Below are positions 35,134 to 44,740 of a DNA stretch of 64,000 nt, piece by piece. The translations under genes and the position numbers were made by a program. Location of the stretch: NCBI GenBank assembly GCA_937874185.1, contig CALNAK010000021.1, positions 1-64,000 on the forward strand. Reading direction: 5' to 3'. The notes below the pieces were generated by a model. That model was given only the letters and a program-made list of their open reading frames with translations. It was not told where the DNA came from and made no database searches. Each line of letters opens with the position of its first letter. Positions within the stretch are counted from its first letter, which is position 1. The stretch comes from an uncultured Lactobacillus sp. Its GTDB lineage: Bacteria; Bacillota; Bacilli; Lactobacillales; Lactobacillaceae.

Positions 35134-35152
35134 TTACTAATCTCCACTCTAA

Positions 35153-35677
35153 TTAAAATTTATCTGAAATAATATTCTCATTTGTAAAAATATCAATACC
35201 TGACGCAATTTTAATTGCTTCAACAGCAATTTCTTCAGCATTCATGTCTTTGGCATGACGTTGCATTGCAATAGCAGCAGCTTGTGCAAAGTTTCCACCG
35301 GAACCGATTGAAACAACATCTTCATCAGGTTCAATAACTTCTCCGTTACCAGAAATAAGTAACAAAGTATCTTTATCCATAGCAATCAACATAGCTTCAA
35401 GCTTTTGAAGTGTTGGATCTTTTCTCCAGTCTTGAGCCAATTCAACTGCGGCACGTTTTAGATTACCAGAATAAGCTTTAAGTTTCTTCTCTAACCAATC
35501 TTGAAGAGTAATAGCATCAGCGACACCACCAGCAAAGCCAATGACAACTTGGTCATCAAAAATACGTCTTACTTTGTGAGCTGAGCCCTTCATAATATAT
35601 TTTTCACCTAATGTAATTTGTCCATCACCGGCAATTGCAGTGTGTCCATCATGCTTTACAGCAACTATTGTAGTCAT
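35153..35677 (-). CDS. hslV: ATP-dependent protease subunit HslV (ClpQ)
   Basis: A 174-residue proteasome-like peptidase. After Met removal the N-terminal Thr of TTIVAVKHDGHTAIAGDGQI becomes the nucleophile. GFAGGVADA and VSIGSGGNFAQAAA are family motifs. It forms the double hexamer core that degrades proteins unfolded by HslU. It follows xerC by 24 bases. Confidence 0.97.
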   Translation of the reverse strand: MTTIVAVKHDGHTAIAGDGQITLGEKYIMKGSAHKVRRIFDDQVVIGFAGGVADAITLQDWLEKKLKAYSGNLKRAAVELAQDWRKDPTLQKLEAMLIAMDKDTLLLISGNGEVIEPDEDVVSIGSGGNFAQAAAIAMQRHAKDMNAEEIAVEAIKIASGIDIFTNENIISDKF

Positions 35678-35701
35678 TTATTGACCTTCCTCTTATTCTC
35701 T

Positions 35702-36625
35702 TTATCTTGGAAAATACTTTTTATAATCTTTTTGTAAATGTTCCATTGTCACATGCGTATAAATCTGTGTCGTTGATAAACTAGCATGTCCCAAAAGTTC
35801 CTGAACAGTTCGCAAATCAGCTCCATGATCAAGCATATGTGTGGCAAATGTATGACGTATCATATGCGGATGAATATCGGATGTCAAGCTAGTTTTTTTT
35901 ATAACTTGATCCAAAATATACTCAATCCCGCGACTAGTCAAACCTTTACCACGATTATTTACAAAAACAAATTGATGATCTTGATGATTCTTCGTCATTA
36001 ATTCTTTTCTACCCTGATCAAAGTACCTCTCTAAAGCACTTCTCGCATAACTCCCAAAGGGAACATAACGATCCTTGTCACCTTTACCATGGATTAAAAC
36101 GATTCCATTAGAAAAGTCCAATTGATCTAATAATAGATTAGCACATTCACTAACACGCATGCCAGTGGCATAGAGCAATTCTAATAAAGCAGAATTTCTT
36201 TGTGACAGAGCATCGTCGCCTTTAACAGCATCAAACAGTTGTTGCATCTCTTTTTCGTAGAAAAAATGTGGCAATTTCCGTCCTTTATGTCTTAATTGCA
36301 CCAAATCAAACGGATTTTGTTTAATATATTTATTCTTCACTAAAAAATTATAAAAAGAACGCAATGCAGATATTCGTCTGGCTACTGTTTCATCGGCATA
36401 ATCTTTCTCATCCAAATATGTTAAATAGGTTTCAACATCAACTCGATTTACCTTAGTAAAGCCGGTAAACCCACCATTTTGGTGCAAAAAAGAAACAAAA
36501 TTATCTATATCTTCCAAATAAGATTTTTTTGTTTCTTTTGAGTAGTGATGATTAATCATTAAATTATCAACAAATTTATCGATTAAATCTTGTTCTATCA
36601 TTTTATTTTTGAATATCCTCTTCAT
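35702..36625 (-). CDS. xerC: Tyrosine recombinase XerC (CodV-like)
   Basis: A 307-residue tyrosine recombinase. N-terminal core-binding domain about 10-100; catalytic residues in ATGMRVSEC (Arg), GKGDKDRYVP (Lys), HPHMIRHTFATHML (His and Arg), LLGHASLSTTQIYTHV (His and Tyr). With XerD it resolves chromosome dimers at dif. Start is ATG 36625 (GGAG three bases upstream, overlapping topA) or ATG 36601; spacing is poor for both, so the start is uncertain. Operon with topA, hslV and hslU. Confidence 0.93.
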   Translation of the reverse strand: MKRIFKNKMIEQDLIDKFVDNLMINHHYSKETKKSYLEDIDNFVSFLHQNGGFTGFTKVNRVDVETYLTYLDEKDYADETVARRISALRSFYNFLVKNKYIKQNPFDLVQLRHKGRKLPHFFYEKEMQQLFDAVKGDDALSQRNSALLELLYATGMRVSECANLLLDQLDFSNGIVLIHGKGDKDRYVPFGSYARSALERYFDQGRKELMTKNHQDHQFVFVNNRGKGLTSRGIEYILDQVIKKTSLTSDIHPHMIRHTFATHMLDHGADLRTVQELLGHASLSTTQIYTHVTMEHLQKDYKKYFPR

Positions 36626-38687
36626 AATCTCCGCTTGGACAGATTACTTGACGACCACCCTTAACTTTCTTTTCAACTAAGTAATGGCCATCTTTAGGAC
36701 AATCACGTCCAATTGGTTTATCCCATGAGACAAAATCACAATCAGGATATCTAGAACAACCGTAGAAAATACGATTCTTCTTAGATTTTCTTTCAATAAC
36801 TTGTCCCTTCTTACACTTAGGACAAATTACACCAATTTCTTTAACAATTGGCTTGGTATTACGACAATCAGGGAAACGTGAGCAAGCATAGAACTTACCA
36901 TAACGCCCCATCTTAATTACCATTGGAGCACCACAGATGTCACAGTCCATTCCGGCTGGTTCATCTTTGATTTGAACTTTTTCAATTTTATCTTCAGCTG
37001 ATTCAAGTTCCTTAGCAAATGGTTTGTAGTAACGGTCAACAACCTTTACCCAATCCTCTTTACCTTCTTCAATGTGATCAAGTTCGTCTTCAAGATTAGC
37101 TGTAAAGTCAATATTGACGATATCTGGGAAGTAATCTTGAATCAAATTGTCAACAATCTCACCTAGTTCAGTAGGCTCAAAACTTTTACCATTTAATTTT
37201 ACATAATAACGACGTTGAATCGTATCAATTGTTGGAGCATAAGTTGATGGACGACCAACACCATTTTCTTCAAGTGCTTTAACTAATGAAGCTTCAGTAA
37301 ATCTTGCAGGTGGTTGAGTAAAATGTTGAGCTGGGTCGTTAGTTTGTAACTTAGCCGTGTCACCTTCCACAATATCAGGCAAGATGTTATCTTTTTTGCT
37401 ACTTTCTGAAGTGCTTTGGTAAACCTTACGGTAACCTTCAAACTTCATCTTTGAACCGTTCGCTCTAAACATTACTCCGTTTTGTGAAAGATCCACTGTC
37501 ATTGTGTCATAAACAGCTGGTGTCATTTGACTGGCAACGAATCTTGACCAAATTAGGTCATACAAACGATATTGATCACGGCTGAGAATGTCTTTAAGTG
37601 ACTTAGGTGTTCTCATAACAGATGAGGGACGGATAGCCTCATGGGCGTCTTGAGCGCCTTCTTGGTTTTTATCCTTACGTTCCTTGACTGCTGCAAAGGG
37701 TTCACCGTATTGTTCATGAATAAATTGTGAAGCTTCACCTTCAGCAACTTTAGAAATACGCTTAGAATCGGTACGCATATAAGTAATTAAACCAACAGTA
37801 CCTTCTTTTCTACCTAAGTTGATTCCTTCATACAATTGTTGAGCAATCATCATAGTTTTTCTAGTCTTGTAGTTTAAGCGCTTATTTGCTTCCTGTTGAA
37901 GTGAACTGGTAGTAAATGGAGCAGCTGGGAATCTCTTACGTTCCTTTTTAGTAACTTTGTCGATGTCGAAGTCAGACTTCTTGTCGATTCGTCCCAAAAC
38001 ATCTTGAACTTGATCATTATTCTTTAATTCAGCTTTTTTTCCGTCTAATCCATAAAAATTGGCTTTGAATTTGTCTTTATTATGTTTAAAGGTTGATTCA
38101 ATAGTCCAATATTCTTCGGGAACAAACTTCTTAATATCATTTTCGCGTTCAATAACAAGTTTTAAAGCGATTGACTGAACACGTCCAGCACTTAATCCCT
38201 TTTTAACTTTAGCCCAAAGGATTGGAGAAATTGAATATCCAACTAATCGGTCCAAAACACGTCTAGCCTGTTGAGCGTCAACTAGATTCATATCAATTGT
38301 TCTCGGTGTTTTAAAAGCTTGTTTAACTTTGTCCTTAGTAATTTCATTAAAGACAACTCGATTTTTACCGTCGTCTTCCAATCCTAATAAATGTGAGACA
38401 TGCCATGCAATGGCTTCTCCTTCACGATCCGGATCGGCTGCGAGATAAACTCTTTTAGCTTTCTTAGCTTCTTTTTTCAAATCCTTAATAACAGGACCTT
38501 TACCACGAATGGAAATATATTTTGGTTCGTAGTTATGTTCAATATCAACACCCATTTGACTCTTAGGTAAATCACGAACGTGACCTAAACTGGCGATAAC
38601 ATGGTAATTACGTCCCAAATATTTTTCAATTGTTTTTGCTTTTGAGGGTGATTCAACGATCACCAAATTCTTTTGTGTTGATGGCAC
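36603..38687 (-). CDS. topA: DNA topoisomerase I
   Basis: A 694-residue type IA topoisomerase. The TOPRIM domain at the start has ESPSKAKTIEKYLG and ADPDREGEAIAWH. The active Tyr is in LITYMRTDSKRIS near 304. Three C-terminal zinc-ribbon units follow: CDICGAPMVIKMGRYG, CPKCKKGQVIERK, and a third (CPKDGHYLVEKK) with fewer cysteines. It relaxes negative supercoils. It starts at GTG after AAAGGAGC. The trmFO gene that often follows topA is missing; xerC comes next. Confidence 0.96.
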   Translation of the reverse strand: MPSTQKNLVIVESPSKAKTIEKYLGRNYHVIASLGHVRDLPKSQMGVDIEHNYEPKYISIRGKGPVIKDLKKEAKKAKRVYLAADPDREGEAIAWHVSHLLGLEDDGKNRVVFNEITKDKVKQAFKTPRTIDMNLVDAQQARRVLDRLVGYSISPILWAKVKKGLSAGRVQSIALKLVIERENDIKKFVPEEYWTIESTFKHNKDKFKANFYGLDGKKAELKNNDQVQDVLGRIDKKSDFDIDKVTKKERKRFPAAPFTTSSLQQEANKRLNYKTRKTMMIAQQLYEGINLGRKEGTVGLITYMRTDSKRISKVAEGEASQFIHEQYGEPFAAVKERKDKNQEGAQDAHEAIRPSSVMRTPKSLKDILSRDQYRLYDLIWSRFVASQMTPAVYDTMTVDLSQNGVMFRANGSKMKFEGYRKVYQSTSESSKKDNILPDIVEGDTAKLQTNDPAQHFTQPPARFTEASLVKALEENGVGRPSTYAPTIDTIQRRYYVKLNGKSFEPTELGEIVDNLIQDYFPDIVNIDFTANLEDELDHIEEGKEDWVKVVDRYYKPFAKELESAEDKIEKVQIKDEPAGMDCDICGAPMVIKMGRYGKFYACSRFPDCRNTKPIVKEIGVICPKCKKGQVIERKSKKNRIFYGCSRYPDCDFVSWDKPIGRDCPKDGHYLVEKKVKGGRQVICPSGDYEEDIQK

Positions 38688-38800
38688 GCAAAGTGCTCCT
38701 TTCCAAAATAACTCAATTAAAACTGTTCAATAATATTAAGCACAGATTTTTATTTTGTCAATTCAAACGATAAATTATTTTTTAAACTGACTTATTTATA

Positions 38801-39619
38801 TCACAAATTATTAAAGTTTATCAATGGTGTTGCGCCTTCTTCAATCAGCTTGTTGCAGCCAACTGAAAGGCCAACATCGATTCTGCCTGGAATTGCGAGT
38901 ACTTCTCGATTGTTCTCCAGAGCAAGATCAGCGGTAATTAACGCTCCACTTCGTTCCTTAGCTTCAGTTATTATAACTCTTTGGCTAAGACCAGCGATAA
39001 TTCGATTACGTTGTGGAAAATGCCAACGTTGAATGTTAGTTTTAGGCGGATACTCAGTAATTACTAAACCATTATCCATAATTTGTTGCTGTAAGTGAAG
39101 GTTTTCTTTTGGATAAACTCTATCAAGACCACTTCCAATAACAGCAATTGTCTTACCATGATTCTGCAATGTCTGCGTATGAGCCCATGTATCAACGCCT
39201 CTAGCTAAACCGCTCACAATAGTATAACGATTTACCAGTCGAGGGACAAGACCGCTAATGCAACGAAAACTATAATCTGTCGCTTGTCTAGCACCCACGA
39301 TTGCTAAACAATCCGTTTTAAGTAAAGCAATATTTCCCTCAAAAAACAAGAGTGCCGGTGGATTATAAATTGTTCGTAGGATTTCTGGGTATTCTTCATC
39401 TAAATAATTTATAGCATTTAAATTATTTTCCGACTGCTGATTAAATAATAGAAGAAACTCGTTAAATTTTGCTGAACCCCATTCATTATGCAACAAATTA
39501 AAAGTTTCACTCTTTAGGTTACCATTATTTATTGAAATCTTTATAATTTTTAGCATTATTTGGTTAGAAACCATCCCTGTCAGACGGCATTTGATTAATA
39601 ATCTAGTTAAATTTGTCAT
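38801..39619 (-). CDS. dprA: DNA-processing protein DprA
   Basis: A 272-residue DprA/Smf protein. The Rossmann-like domain has AIVGARQATDYS, VSGLARGVDTWAH, IAVIGSGLDRVYPKEN, FPQRNRIIAGLS and the closing GATPLINF. An N-terminal helical part, about 1-65, precedes it. It loads RecA on single-stranded DNA entering by transformation. It is separated from rnhB by a terminator and from topA by 113 bases, so it may have its own promoter. Confidence 0.95.
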   Translation of the reverse strand: MTNLTRLLIKCRLTGMVSNQIMLKIIKISINNGNLKSETFNLLHNEWGSAKFNEFLLLFNQQSENNLNAINYLDEEYPEILRTIYNPPALLFFEGNIALLKTDCLAIVGARQATDYSFRCISGLVPRLVNRYTIVSGLARGVDTWAHTQTLQNHGKTIAVIGSGLDRVYPKENLHLQQQIMDNGLVITEYPPKTNIQRWHFPQRNRIIAGLSQRVIITEAKERSGALITADLALENNREVLAIPGRIDVGLSVGCNKLIEEGATPLINFNNL

Positions 39620-39623
39620 AATA

Positions 39624-39665
39624 AAAACATCACTCCCTTAAAAACAAATTACGGAAGTGATGCTT
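39624..39665 (-). terminator. Terminator of rnhB, close to the dprA ribosome site
   Basis: On the minus strand CATCACTTCC pairs with GGGAGTGATG, then five T. The GGGAG in the right arm is also the nearest Shine-Dalgarno-like sequence for dprA, so read-through transcripts would hide it. Confidence 0.72.
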
Positions 39666-39669
39666 CATT

Positions 39670-40443
39670 TTAATATAATTTATTAATTTTTTTAACCGGT
39701 GAAAAACTCATGCGATGTATCTTAGTACGGCCGACTCTATCTAAAGCCATTAGGTGTTCCTTAGTTCCATAGCCATCATTTCTTTCAAAACCAAATTCAG
39801 GATATATTTTACTGTACATCGTCATTAGTCGATCTCGAGCAACTTTAGCTACAATACTAGCGGCACCAATACTCAATGACTTTGAATCACCCTTGATCAA
39901 TTTAGTTTGACCAATATCAACTGGTATAGTCATCGCATCAACTAAAATATGAGCTGGTTTCAAATACAGATTATTGATTGAATCAGCCATCGTCAATTCA
40001 GTTGCGTGATAAATATTTTCACGATCAATTAGGCTTGGACTACCTACTGCCACACTGATATCAATCGCTTGTTCACAAATTTGTTTGTACAATTCATTAC
40101 GTTTAGCAATCGACAATTTCTTAGAATCATCTACTTCATATAAAGTATTATTGGATGGCAAAATAACCGCAGCAGTCACAACTGGTCCTGCTAACGGTCC
40201 TCTACCTACTTCATCCACACCAGCAACTGGTAGATCATTTTCCCAGTATGGTTTTTCTAAAAATTCTTTTTGATGAAATCTTTCAACTAATTCACGGTGT
40301 AGCATTTGTTTCTTATAGTATTGCTCTAATAATTTTTTAACACCTGCACGTGAATCACTCGATAAATTTTCCAATAAATCTTCATCAATAACATCATTAA
40401 GCAGTATTTCCTTAATATCACTGATGGTGTGTTTATTCTTCAT
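39670..40443 (-). CDS. rnhB: Ribonuclease HII
   Basis: A 257-residue enzyme. I use ATG 40443, after GGGGAG, rather than an in-frame start at 40464. The catalytic acidic residues are in AGVDEVGRGPLAGPVV (Asp and Glu), HILVDAMTIP and the later Asp in ASIVAKVARDRLM. It cleaves the RNA strand of RNA-DNA hybrids and single ribonucleotides. It overlaps rbgA by 11 bases, the usual rbgA-rnhB pairing. Confidence 0.96.
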   Translation of the reverse strand: MKNKHTISDIKEILLNDVIDEDLLENLSSDSRAGVKKLLEQYYKKQMLHRELVERFHQKEFLEKPYWENDLPVAGVDEVGRGPLAGPVVTAAVILPSNNTLYEVDDSKKLSIAKRNELYKQICEQAIDISVAVGSPSLIDRENIYHATELTMADSINNLYLKPAHILVDAMTIPVDIGQTKLIKGDSKSLSIGAASIVAKVARDRLMTMYSKIYPEFGFERNDGYGTKEHLMALDRVGRTKIHRMSFSPVKKINKLY

Positions 40444-41287
40444 AAAACTCCCCAGGGACATCAAATGTTACACGGCCTAATTTCAATTTACGAATATCAT
40501 CGATAATACGTCTTGCTGCACGATCATAATCGTCATTGTAACCAAATTTTTGACTTAAAGTCATCAAAAGTTCTGGTGTTGTATGGTTAAAAATATCAGA
40601 CTTGTCCAATTTATATGTTTCTTGGAGTTGATCCATATAATGTGTTTCCATGAAATTGAGCGCATAAATAGCCACATCGTCAGGTTCATAAATTTTATCT
40701 TTGATAGCACCTGATAAGGCCAACTTCATTCCCACTTTTGGATCATCAATTTTAGGCCACAAAATTCCAGGGGTATCCAATAAATCGATTCCAATATTAG
40801 TTTTGAGCCAATTTTGATTCTTAGTTACACCTGGTTTATTACCAGTAACTGCCACATTTTTACCAACCAAGCGATTCAAAATAGTTGATTTACCAACATT
40901 AGGGATTCCAATACACATAGCCTTGATTTGGTAATTCTTAACACCATTTCGTTCATAACGTTCAATTTTTTCAGATAGCTCTGATCTAATTAATGTTTTA
41001 ATCTTGCCCAAACCTTTGTTATGTTTGGCATCTAACTCGATTGATTTTGTTCCCTCTTGTTCAAAGTTCAACTTCCAGTCAGCTGTAACTTTAGGATCAG
41101 CTAAATCAGATTTATTCAAAATAATAATATGTTTCTTTTGGTCGATTATTTGCTCTAAAACCGGATTTCTGGATGAAAAAGGTAATCTTGCATCCACAAT
41201 CTCAAGTACGATATCGACCAATTTCAATCGGTCCTGTACCTGATTTTTTGCCTTGTTCATATGCCCCGGATACCATTGTAATACCAT
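40433..41287 (-). CDS. rbgA: Ribosome biogenesis GTPase RbgA (YlqF)
   Basis: A 284-residue circularly permuted GTPase: NKSDLAD (G4, about 59-65) comes before GIPNVGKSTILN (G1, about 127) and DTPGILWP (G3). QWYPGHMNKA at the N-terminus is the family mark. The start is ATG 41287 with GGTGAGG upstream. It acts late in 50S subunit assembly. Operon with yozE, ypmS, the GDSL hydrolase gene and rnhB. Confidence 0.95.
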   Translation of the reverse strand: MVLQWYPGHMNKAKNQVQDRLKLVDIVLEIVDARLPFSSRNPVLEQIIDQKKHIIILNKSDLADPKVTADWKLNFEQEGTKSIELDAKHNKGLGKIKTLIRSELSEKIERYERNGVKNYQIKAMCIGIPNVGKSTILNRLVGKNVAVTGNKPGVTKNQNWLKTNIGIDLLDTPGILWPKIDDPKVGMKLALSGAIKDKIYEPDDVAIYALNFMETHYMDQLQETYKLDKSDIFNHTTPELLMTLSQKFGYNDDYDRAARRIIDDIRKLKLGRVTFDVPGEFYEE

Positions 41288-41296
41288 TGTCCTCAC

Positions 41297-41521
41297 CTAT
41301 TTTCTATCAATTTCCTGATACTTTTGGAATGCCTCATCAAAAATCGTCATACTTGGTAAATATCCAGCATTTAATTCTAAATAATTGGATATTTTTTGAT
41401 AATTATCTTCATGCTTAGGGAATGACGTATCGCGAAAAGCATTATTTGCAAACTCCGCCTCAGGTTCAACACTATCCGCATTTCGTAGAGTCATTAAAAA
41501 TTCATAAAAACTTCGTCTCAT
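41297..41521 (-). CDS. YozE-family small protein
   Basis: A 74-residue protein starting MRRSFYEFLMTLRN, then FANNAFRDTSFPKHEDNYQK, which fits the YozE (UPF0346) SAM-like helical family. Function is not known. It lies nine bases before rbgA within the operon. Confidence 0.88.
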   Translation of the reverse strand: MRRSFYEFLMTLRNADSVEPEAEFANNAFRDTSFPKHEDNYQKISNYLELNAGYLPSMTIFDEAFQKYQEIDRK

Positions 41522-41533
41522 TCTGACTCCTTC

Positions 41534-42127
41534 CTACTGATTATCAGTAATTTTACTGTTCATTACTTCAAATGACAACTTATCATTCTTCAAATCAATA
41601 TTCTTGGCTCTAATACCGTAGCCATCTTTAGTTGTGAATTTAGTAAATTTCAAAAGGATTGTTTTATTGTTTCCATTAATACTTACCCAGTCAGGGGTCT
41701 TAAAACTATTCTTAATATAATTCATTACAAACGGAATTGGCAATGATAAGTCCCCAATTTTCATTTCTTTTGCTACTAAAAGCACATCCCCGTTAGTTTT
41801 TGCATAGGGATGCATCAAAATAGTAAAGTGAATCTTAGCTCCTAAAAATTTAATAGAGCCTGACAACTCAGCATCTTTCTTTAAAACCAATTGATATTCA
41901 GTTTTACCATCATTCAATGTATTCTTGAGATAATACTGTGCCATCTTATTGGCTTCTTTTTTATCCATGTTAACTGTAAAGACTTTGGCATCTTGACTAT
42001 CGATTGTCGAAGTTACCTTATAGTTATCAGGTGATGAACTAAATCCTTTGATTCCAATATAACCTATAGCAATCACTAAAATTGCCAATAATGTTAAAAA
42101 TGCGTATTTCCAGTAATTCTTCTTCAT
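41534..42127 (-). CDS. YpmS-like membrane-anchored protein (DUF2140)
   Basis: A 197-residue protein with an N-terminal membrane anchor (YWKYAFLTLLAILVIAIGYI, about 5-24) and an extracellular beta-rich domain containing the AGAxxxFxxxxPY-like stretch SIKFLGAKIHFTILMHPYAK. It matches the YpmS/DUF2140 family. It is two bases from the GDSL hydrolase gene, the same pairing as ypmR-ypmS in Bacillus, so the two may act together on a surface lipid or polymer. Role inferred. Confidence 0.85.
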   Translation of the reverse strand: MKKNYWKYAFLTLLAILVIAIGYIGIKGFSSSPDNYKVTSTIDSQDAKVFTVNMDKKEANKMAQYYLKNTLNDGKTEYQLVLKKDAELSGSIKFLGAKIHFTILMHPYAKTNGDVLLVAKEMKIGDLSLPIPFVMNYIKNSFKTPDWVSINGNNKTILLKFTKFTTKDGYGIRAKNIDLKNDKLSFEVMNSKITDNQ

Positions 42128-42129
42128 AA

Positions 42130-42987
42130 TTATTTAAAAAGCCACTCCTTCGTTGTATCGTTCACCTTATCAAAAACTTTTTGTGTCATCATATCATAGC
42201 CGATACCATTTGGATGGAAATGATCCTTCTTATAAAGATACGGATTTACACCAGTTTTTTTAACTTTTTTATCGATACTCTTATTTTGATACAAATTATT
42301 GATGTCCACAAAATAGGTCTTATTAAATCCGGATGCAACTTTGGCTGATCCTTCATTCCAATTAATGAACGCTGTTTTAGCATTCTTCACATTAGATAAA
42401 TAGATACTGAACGGATTATAAATACCAATCAAATAAATTGGTGCATCACTATTATAACTTCTAATATCTGTTAATAATTTTGTTAATCGTTTATCAAATT
42501 GCACTTGTTCGTCAGCAATATTACCTTCTGTTAGGTCTATGCCTTTTTTCTGCAACAAGTGCATGAAGTCATTTCCACCAACTGTTACCGTAATGATATC
42601 AGCCTTGGGCAAATCTTGATGCATTTTCTTGTCCGACTCGATACGTGCCATAATTTGACTACTAGTATCACCAGAAACACCATAATTATGTGATTGCGTC
42701 TTAACTTTATATTTCTTTTGAACCTTTGATTGAAGTCGTGTGACATATCCGCCACCAACGGACTTGGAATCTCCAATACCTTCAGTCAAAGAATCCCCAA
42801 TAGCTACAATACTGATAGCCTTTTTCTTAGGGATAACCTTCTTTTTTGGTTTATTAACTTTTTTAGGAGTTGTAGCAGTCGTCTGACTCTCCGATTGTTG
42901 ATTATTTCTTATGAAATAATAGGTCCCACCTCCTGCTAAAATTAAAATTATTACGATCACTATGATCCAAATACTTTTTTTCTTCAT
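42130..42987 (-). CDS. SGNH/GDSL hydrolase, membrane-anchored (YpmR-like)
   Basis: A 285-residue protein with an N-terminal membrane segment (IWIIVIVIILILAGGGTYYF, about 6-25), a lysine-rich linker, and an SGNH hydrolase domain: AIGDSLTEGIGD (nucleophile Ser), VGGNDFMHLL (Gly and Asn) and KDHFHPNGIGYDM (Asp and His). It is probably a surface esterase or lipase. First gene of the operon through rnhB; a degV terminator lies upstream. Confidence 0.92.
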   Translation of the reverse strand: MKKKSIWIIVIVIILILAGGGTYYFIRNNQQSESQTTATTPKKVNKPKKKVIPKKKAISIVAIGDSLTEGIGDSKSVGGGYVTRLQSKVQKKYKVKTQSHNYGVSGDTSSQIMARIESDKKMHQDLPKADIITVTVGGNDFMHLLQKKGIDLTEGNIADEQVQFDKRLTKLLTDIRSYNSDAPIYLIGIYNPFSIYLSNVKNAKTAFINWNEGSAKVASGFNKTYFVDINNLYQNKSIDKKVKKTGVNPYLYKKDHFHPNGIGYDMMTQKVFDKVNDTTKEWLFK

Positions 42988-43006
42988 TTAATAATCCATC
43001 TTTCAA

Positions 43007-43036
43007 AAAAAAGCTGATGTAATCATCAGCTTTTTA
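43007..43036 (-). terminator. Terminator of degV
   Basis: AAAAAGCTGATG and CATCAGCTTTTT form a 12-bp stem with loop ATTA on the minus strand, then T. It touches the degV stop codon. Confidence 0.9.
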
Positions 43037-43876
43037 CTCTGTATAAAATTCAATTGCGAAGGCACCTGAACCGGCATGTGTAGCAATAACCGGACTTGTT
43101 ACTCTAATAAGCAACGGTACGTCAGGCACGATTTCAGCTAATTTAGCTTTTAACTCATTAACATAATCCATCTTGTCAACATACGAGATACCAATAGCTT
43201 TGATATTCTCTAAACCTTTGATTTCTTCCATGACATTATTCATGTATTTTTCAATTGTCTTACGACCACGGCCACGTTTTGCAATATCCAAACTATTATT
43301 CTTAACTATCAAAACTAAGTTGATATTTAAGAGCGTTGAAAGTGTTCCTGCAAATCTGCTTAACCGTCCACCACGAAGGATATTCTCAATACTTGTTACA
43401 CCCATGTAAAGGTAAGTATGATCACGTAAGGTCTTCAATGCTGCCTTAATTTCCTCAGCAGATTTGCCCTCTTGGGCCATCTTAGCTGCCTTAATTACTT
43501 GGAAACCTTGAGCACGATCAGTGAATTCGGTATCGATGACTTCCATATTACGATCTGTCATTTCGGCTACTTGTCTTGCAGCATTGATCGTACCACTAAT
43601 TGATGGTGTCATAATCAATGCCAAAATATCAGTGTAGTCTTCTGGAACTTCATCAATCACTTTCATGAAAGTTCCGATTGATGGTTGTGATGTCTTAGGT
43701 AGGTCCTTTGAAGCATCCATTTCACGAACGAATTCTTCTCTAGTAATATCAACCCCGTCAGTGTATGTTTTTTCATCAATACTGATGGTCAATGGAACTA
43801 TACCAATATTATATTTCTCAATTTCTTCTGGAGTTAATTGTACCGACGAATCGGCAAGGATTTTTACTTTACTCAT
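43034..43876 (-). CDS. DegV family fatty-acid-binding protein
   Basis: A 280-residue two-domain DegV protein. ADSSVQLTPEE (about 8-18), TSQPSIGTF (about 60) and GGRLSRFAGTLSTLLNI bind the fatty-acid carboxylate. It works with a FakA-type kinase to phosphorylate fatty acids (FakB role); no fakA is in this window. Single-gene unit, divergent from the hemolysin III-like gene. Confidence 0.92.
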   Translation of the reverse strand: MSKVKILADSSVQLTPEEIEKYNIGIVPLTISIDEKTYTDGVDITREEFVREMDASKDLPKTSQPSIGTFMKVIDEVPEDYTDILALIMTPSISGTINAARQVAEMTDRNMEVIDTEFTDRAQGFQVIKAAKMAQEGKSAEEIKAALKTLRDHTYLYMGVTSIENILRGGRLSRFAGTLSTLLNINLVLIVKNNSLDIAKRGRGRKTIEKYMNNVMEEIKGLENIKAIGISYVDKMDYVNELKAKLAEIVPDVPLLIRVTSPVIATHAGSGAFAIEFYTE

Positions 43877-44089
43877 GTTATCCCTCTTTCATAGGGTCTT
43901 ACTTCTTAATTCATTCAATTATAACAAACTTATTGTTGGTATAATTACAATATCAAGTATTTTTATTATCATTTATACATAAAACAATGACACAACTCAA
44001 TTATACAAATATAGTCTATGTATGAAAAGTCATACGAGTCGTTTATAATGTAGTTTGAATCAATAGATCAATAACTGGAGCTTAGAAAA

Positions 44090-44740
44090 ATGTCAAAAGA
44101 ACGTAAATTAACCAAAGCGTATCTAATCACAGATCAAGTTTTTAGTGCCGTAACACATGGTATTGGTATCATCCTAGCCATAATTGGAGCAGTTTTCCTA
44201 CTTATCAAGGGATTTCATCAAGGCAATCCTTTAAATATTACAGCCTACTTCATTTATGCATTCACTTTATTTTTCTTATATCTGAGTTCAACTTTATTTC
44301 ATAGTCTTTATTTTACAAAGGCTAAAGGTGTCTTTCAAATATTTGATCATAGTTCAATTTTTCTAATGATTGCTGGTACTTATACACCATACTGTTTAAT
44401 TGCCTTGCATTCAACATTTGGTATCGTCATTCTATCTTTTATCTGGTTGTTAGCCATTGGTGGAATTCTTTACAAAGTTTTTAACGTTGGACGTTTCAAA
44501 TATTTTGAAACCTTCCTATACGTCTTAATGGGATGGGCCATCATTATTGCTATGAAGCCCTTATACCACGCTATCGGTTCCACAGGTATTGCACTATTAG
44601 TTGCTGGCGGAATAGCCTTTACAGTTGGTGCCTGCCTGTATCTAATGAAGAATCTCAGATATATTCACGTTATCTGGCATATCTTCGTTATGATTGGTAC
44701 AGCATTGATGTATTTCTCAGTTTACTTCTATGTTGCTTAA
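44090..44740 (+). CDS. Hemolysin III / PAQR family membrane protein
   Basis: A 216-residue protein with seven membrane segments. The PAQR metal-site motifs are visible: TLFHSLYF (His and Ser), FDHSSIFLMIAGTYTPYC (Asp) and YIHVIWHIFVMIG (two His). The family includes YqfA and hemolysin III; proposed activities are metal-dependent lipid hydrolysis. Its stop overlaps the convergent dfrA stop by four bases, and its terminator lies inside dfrA. Confidence 0.92.
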   Translation: MSKERKLTKAYLITDQVFSAVTHGIGIILAIIGAVFLLIKGFHQGNPLNITAYFIYAFTLFFLYLSSTLFHSLYFTKAKGVFQIFDHSSIFLMIAGTYTPYCLIALHSTFGIVILSFIWLLAIGGILYKVFNVGRFKYFETFLYVLMGWAIIIAMKPLYHAIGSTGIALLVAGGIAFTVGACLYLMKNLRYIHVIWHIFVMIGTALMYFSVYFYVA

